From: RGIG8700 sp964568815
GTDB lineage: Bacteria > Bacillota > Clostridia > RGIG6154
Direction of reading: 5' to 3'
Length of the DNA stretch: 8,695 nucleotides
Assembly: GCA_964568815.1 (NCBI GenBank)
Contig: CAZMRY010000065.1
Coordinates: forward strand, 1-8,695
In this document: positions 7,369 through 8,695 of the stretch, piece after piece
How the letters are laid out: each line of letters opens with the position of its first letter
Numbering within the stretch: position 1 is the stretch's first letter
Made by a program: the position numbers and the translations under genes
The notes under the pieces: model-generated
Databases searched by the model: none
The model's input: only the letters and a program-made list of their open reading frames with translations
What the model was told of the DNA's origin: nothing

Positions 7369-7377
7369 ATTATATAC

Positions 7378-7383
7378 AAGGAG
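7378..7383 (+). promoter_or_regulatory. Ribosome binding site that fixes the pgk start
   Basis: AAGGAG at 7378-7383 lies nine bases before the ATG at 7393. It directly abuts an in-frame TTG at 7384, which is too close to be used. The site therefore selects the ATG. Confidence 0.85.
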
Positions 7384-7392
7384 TTGTTTGTA

Positions 7393-8586
7393 ATGAACAA
7401 AAAATCAGTTAAAGATGTAGAATTTAAAGGTAAAAGAGTTTTAGTAAGATGCGACTTTAATGTTCCATTAGACGAAAACAGAAACATTACCGACGAAACA
7501 AGAATTGACGGTGCACTCCCAACAATCAAGTATTTACTTGATGCAGGTGCAAAGGTTATCCTCTGCTCACATTTAGGTAAGCCAAAGGGCGAACCAAAGC
7601 CAGAGCTTTCACTTGCTCCTGTTGCTGAAAAGCTTTCAGAAAAGCTTGGTCTTGAAGTTGTTTTTGCTAAAGACGATAATGTTGTTGGCGAAAATGCTAA
7701 AAAGGCAGTTGCAGAAATGGTCGATGGCGACGTTGTTCTTCTTGAAAACACAAGATACAGAGCAGAAGAAACAAAGAATGTTGACACATTCAGCGAAGAG
7801 CTTGCATCACTTGCAGACATTTTCGTAAACGACGCTTTCGGTACAGCTCACAGAGCACACTGCTCAAATGTCGGTGTTACAAAATATCTTGACGAAGCTG
7901 TTTGCGGTTTCCTTATTGAAAAAGAAATTCAGTTCCTCGGAAACGCTGTTAACAACCCTGTAAGACCTTTAGTTGCTATCCTTGGCGGATCTAAAGTTTC
8001 TTCAAAAATTTCAGTTATCAACAACCTTCTTGAAAAGGTTGATACACTTATCATCGGCGGCGGTATGGCTTATACATTTATGAAAGCTCTCGGCGAAGAA
8101 GTTGGCGACTCACTTCTTGAGGCTGACTACCTTGACTATGCAAAAGAAATGATGGCAAAGGCTGAAGAAAAAGGAGTTAAGCTCCTTATCCCTGTTGACA
8201 CAGTTGTTGCAAAAGAATTTGCAAATGATGCAGAGCACAAAACTGTTGCAAGAGGCGGTATTGAAGCAGGCTGGCAGGGTCTTGACATCGGCGAAAAGAC
8301 AATCGAGCTTTACAAGGATGCTATCAAAGACGCAAAAACAGTTGTATGGAACGGACCTATGGGCGTATTTGAAATGCCAAACTTTGCAAAGGGTACAAAC
8401 GCAATCGCACAGGCACTTGCTGAAATCGATGCAACAACAGTTATCGGCGGCGGCGACAGTGTTGCAGCTGTAAACAAAGCAGGTCTTGGTGACAAAATGA
8501 GCCATATTTCAACAGGCGGCGGTGCATCACTGGAATATCTCGAAGGTAAGAACCTCCCAGGTATCGTAGCATTATCTGACAAATAA
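7393..8586 (+). CDS. pgk: Phosphoglycerate kinase
   Basis: Phosphoglycerate kinase transfers phosphate from 1,3-bisphosphoglycerate to ADP, giving ATP and 3-phosphoglycerate; it acts in the cytoplasm in glycolysis and gluconeogenesis. The 397-residue length from the ATG at 7393 is typical for bacteria. The family signature RVLVRCDFNVPL (15-26) is followed by the substrate-binding blocks SHLGKPKG (59-66), LLENTRYR (116-123) and NDAFGTAHRAH. The nucleotide-binding half shows LGGSKVSSK (from 197), GGGMAYTF (from 222), WNGPMGVFE (319-327), GGGDSVAA (from 352) and the C-terminal STGGGASLEYLEG around 375-377. Every key motif is intact, and there is no triosephosphate isomerase fusion. It follows the DegV gene closely and probably shares its promoter. 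Clostridia usually place pgk in a gap-pgk-tpiA-gpm run, so having a DegV gene directly upstream is uncommon; what lies downstream is outside the window. Confidence 0.98.
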   Translation: MNKKSVKDVEFKGKRVLVRCDFNVPLDENRNITDETRIDGALPTIKYLLDAGAKVILCSHLGKPKGEPKPELSLAPVAEKLSEKLGLEVVFAKDDNVVGENAKKAVAEMVDGDVVLLENTRYRAEETKNVDTFSEELASLADIFVNDAFGTAHRAHCSNVGVTKYLDEAVCGFLIEKEIQFLGNAVNNPVRPLVAILGGSKVSSKISVINNLLEKVDTLIIGGGMAYTFMKALGEEVGDSLLEADYLDYAKEMMAKAEEKGVKLLIPVDTVVAKEFANDAEHKTVARGGIEAGWQGLDIGEKTIELYKDAIKDAKTVVWNGPMGVFEMPNFAKGTNAIAQALAEIDATTVIGGGDSVAAVNKAGLGDKMSHISTGGGASLEYLEGKNLPGIVALSDK

Positions 8587-8604
8587 AAACCGGCGTATTT
8601 TGCA

Positions 8605-8651
8605 CTGATTGCTCCGCTTATGTACACAAAGTACACGACGCTACGCATCAG
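8605..8651 (+). other. Imperfect stem-loop in the region after pgk
   Basis: CTGAT-t-GC (8605-8612) pairs with GCATCAG (8645-8651), leaving one bulged T. Inside it TGTAC (8621-8625) pairs with GTACA (8631-8635) around the loop ACAAA. No T-run follows closely; the first is at 8666-8670, fourteen bases on, so this is a poor intrinsic terminator. It could be an mRNA-stabilising structure, an attenuator before a downstream gene, or a copy of a dispersed intergenic repeat. I see no gene in 8587-8695. Confidence 0.35.
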
Positions 8652-8695
8652 CACAAACTACTTGCTTTTTAATTGTCAGGCGACAGATAAAAAGA

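Noticed and set aside
7349..7376. Possible internal promoter for pgk (TTGTAA, 16 bases, TATATA)
   Set aside because: Transcription would start at about the Shine-Dalgarno sequence and remove it from the mRNA, and the boxes are weak.
7384..7392. TTG at 7384 as the start of pgk
   Set aside because: It directly abuts the Shine-Dalgarno sequence with no spacing; the ATG at 7393 has ideal spacing and matches the family N-terminus.
7323..8654. Minus-strand open frames opposite the DegV/pgk genes, including one of 165 codons and one entering the post-pgk region
   Set aside because: They are complementary shadows of highly biased pgk codons; the pgk motifs on the plus strand are unambiguous.
8666..8693. 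AT-rich hairpin TTTTTAATTGTC / GACAGATAAAAA as a pgk terminator
   Set aside because: The T-run precedes the stem and As follow it, the reverse of what an intrinsic terminator needs on the plus strand; only four strong pairs are present plus a wobble and a mismatch.

Overview
This window looks like chromosomal DNA from a low-to-moderate GC member of the Clostridia (Bacillota), probably an anaerobic gut-type organism. The reasons are A/T-ending codons (heavy use of aca, tca, gca and aga), strong AAGGAG ribosome binding sites, sigma-A-like promoters, a DegV protein, a YlmH protein and a clostridial-style phosphoglycerate kinase. The genus cannot be decided from the sequence. No mobile element, CRISPR array, tRNA or rRNA is visible.

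Layout. (1) Positions 1-5403 (+) hold one very large exported protein (about 1,800 residues) whose 5' end, including the start of the signal peptide, lies before the window. It has three diverged copies of a large beta-rich module, each followed by a charged helical linker, then an Ig-like domain and a C-terminal DUF4886/SGNH-type esterase domain with a visible GNS...DGTH catalytic signature. (2) Positions 5404-5647 are non-coding. They carry two hairpins, a good plus-strand terminator, a 7-copy heptanucleotide tandem repeat, and a strong minus-strand terminator facing the other way. (3) Positions 5648-6394 (-) encode a YlmH-type S4-domain RNA-binding protein. (4) Positions 6395-6519 form a divergent promoter region. 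The minus-strand promoter lies so close to the ylmH start codon that a leaderless mRNA is predicted. (5) Positions 6520-7368 (+) encode a DegV/FakB-like fatty-acid-binding protein. It is followed after 24 bases by (6) pgk, phosphoglycerate kinase, at 7393-8586 (+). (7) Positions 8587-8695 are non-coding up to the window end, with an imperfect hairpin but no convincing terminator, so the transcript may run on into a further gene.

How the genes work together. The DegV-family gene and pgk look co-transcribed from one promoter (TTGAAA-17-TATAAT). This puts a probable fatty-acid-binding protein with a central glycolytic enzyme. The giant esterase is an independent unit, probably acting outside the cell on glycans or other esters. 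The ylmH gene is an isolated gene rather than part of the usual cell-division cluster. The most unusual items are the modular architecture of the giant protein and the predicted leaderless, inverted-repeat divergent promoter of ylmH. I did not find a clearly new multi-gene system here.
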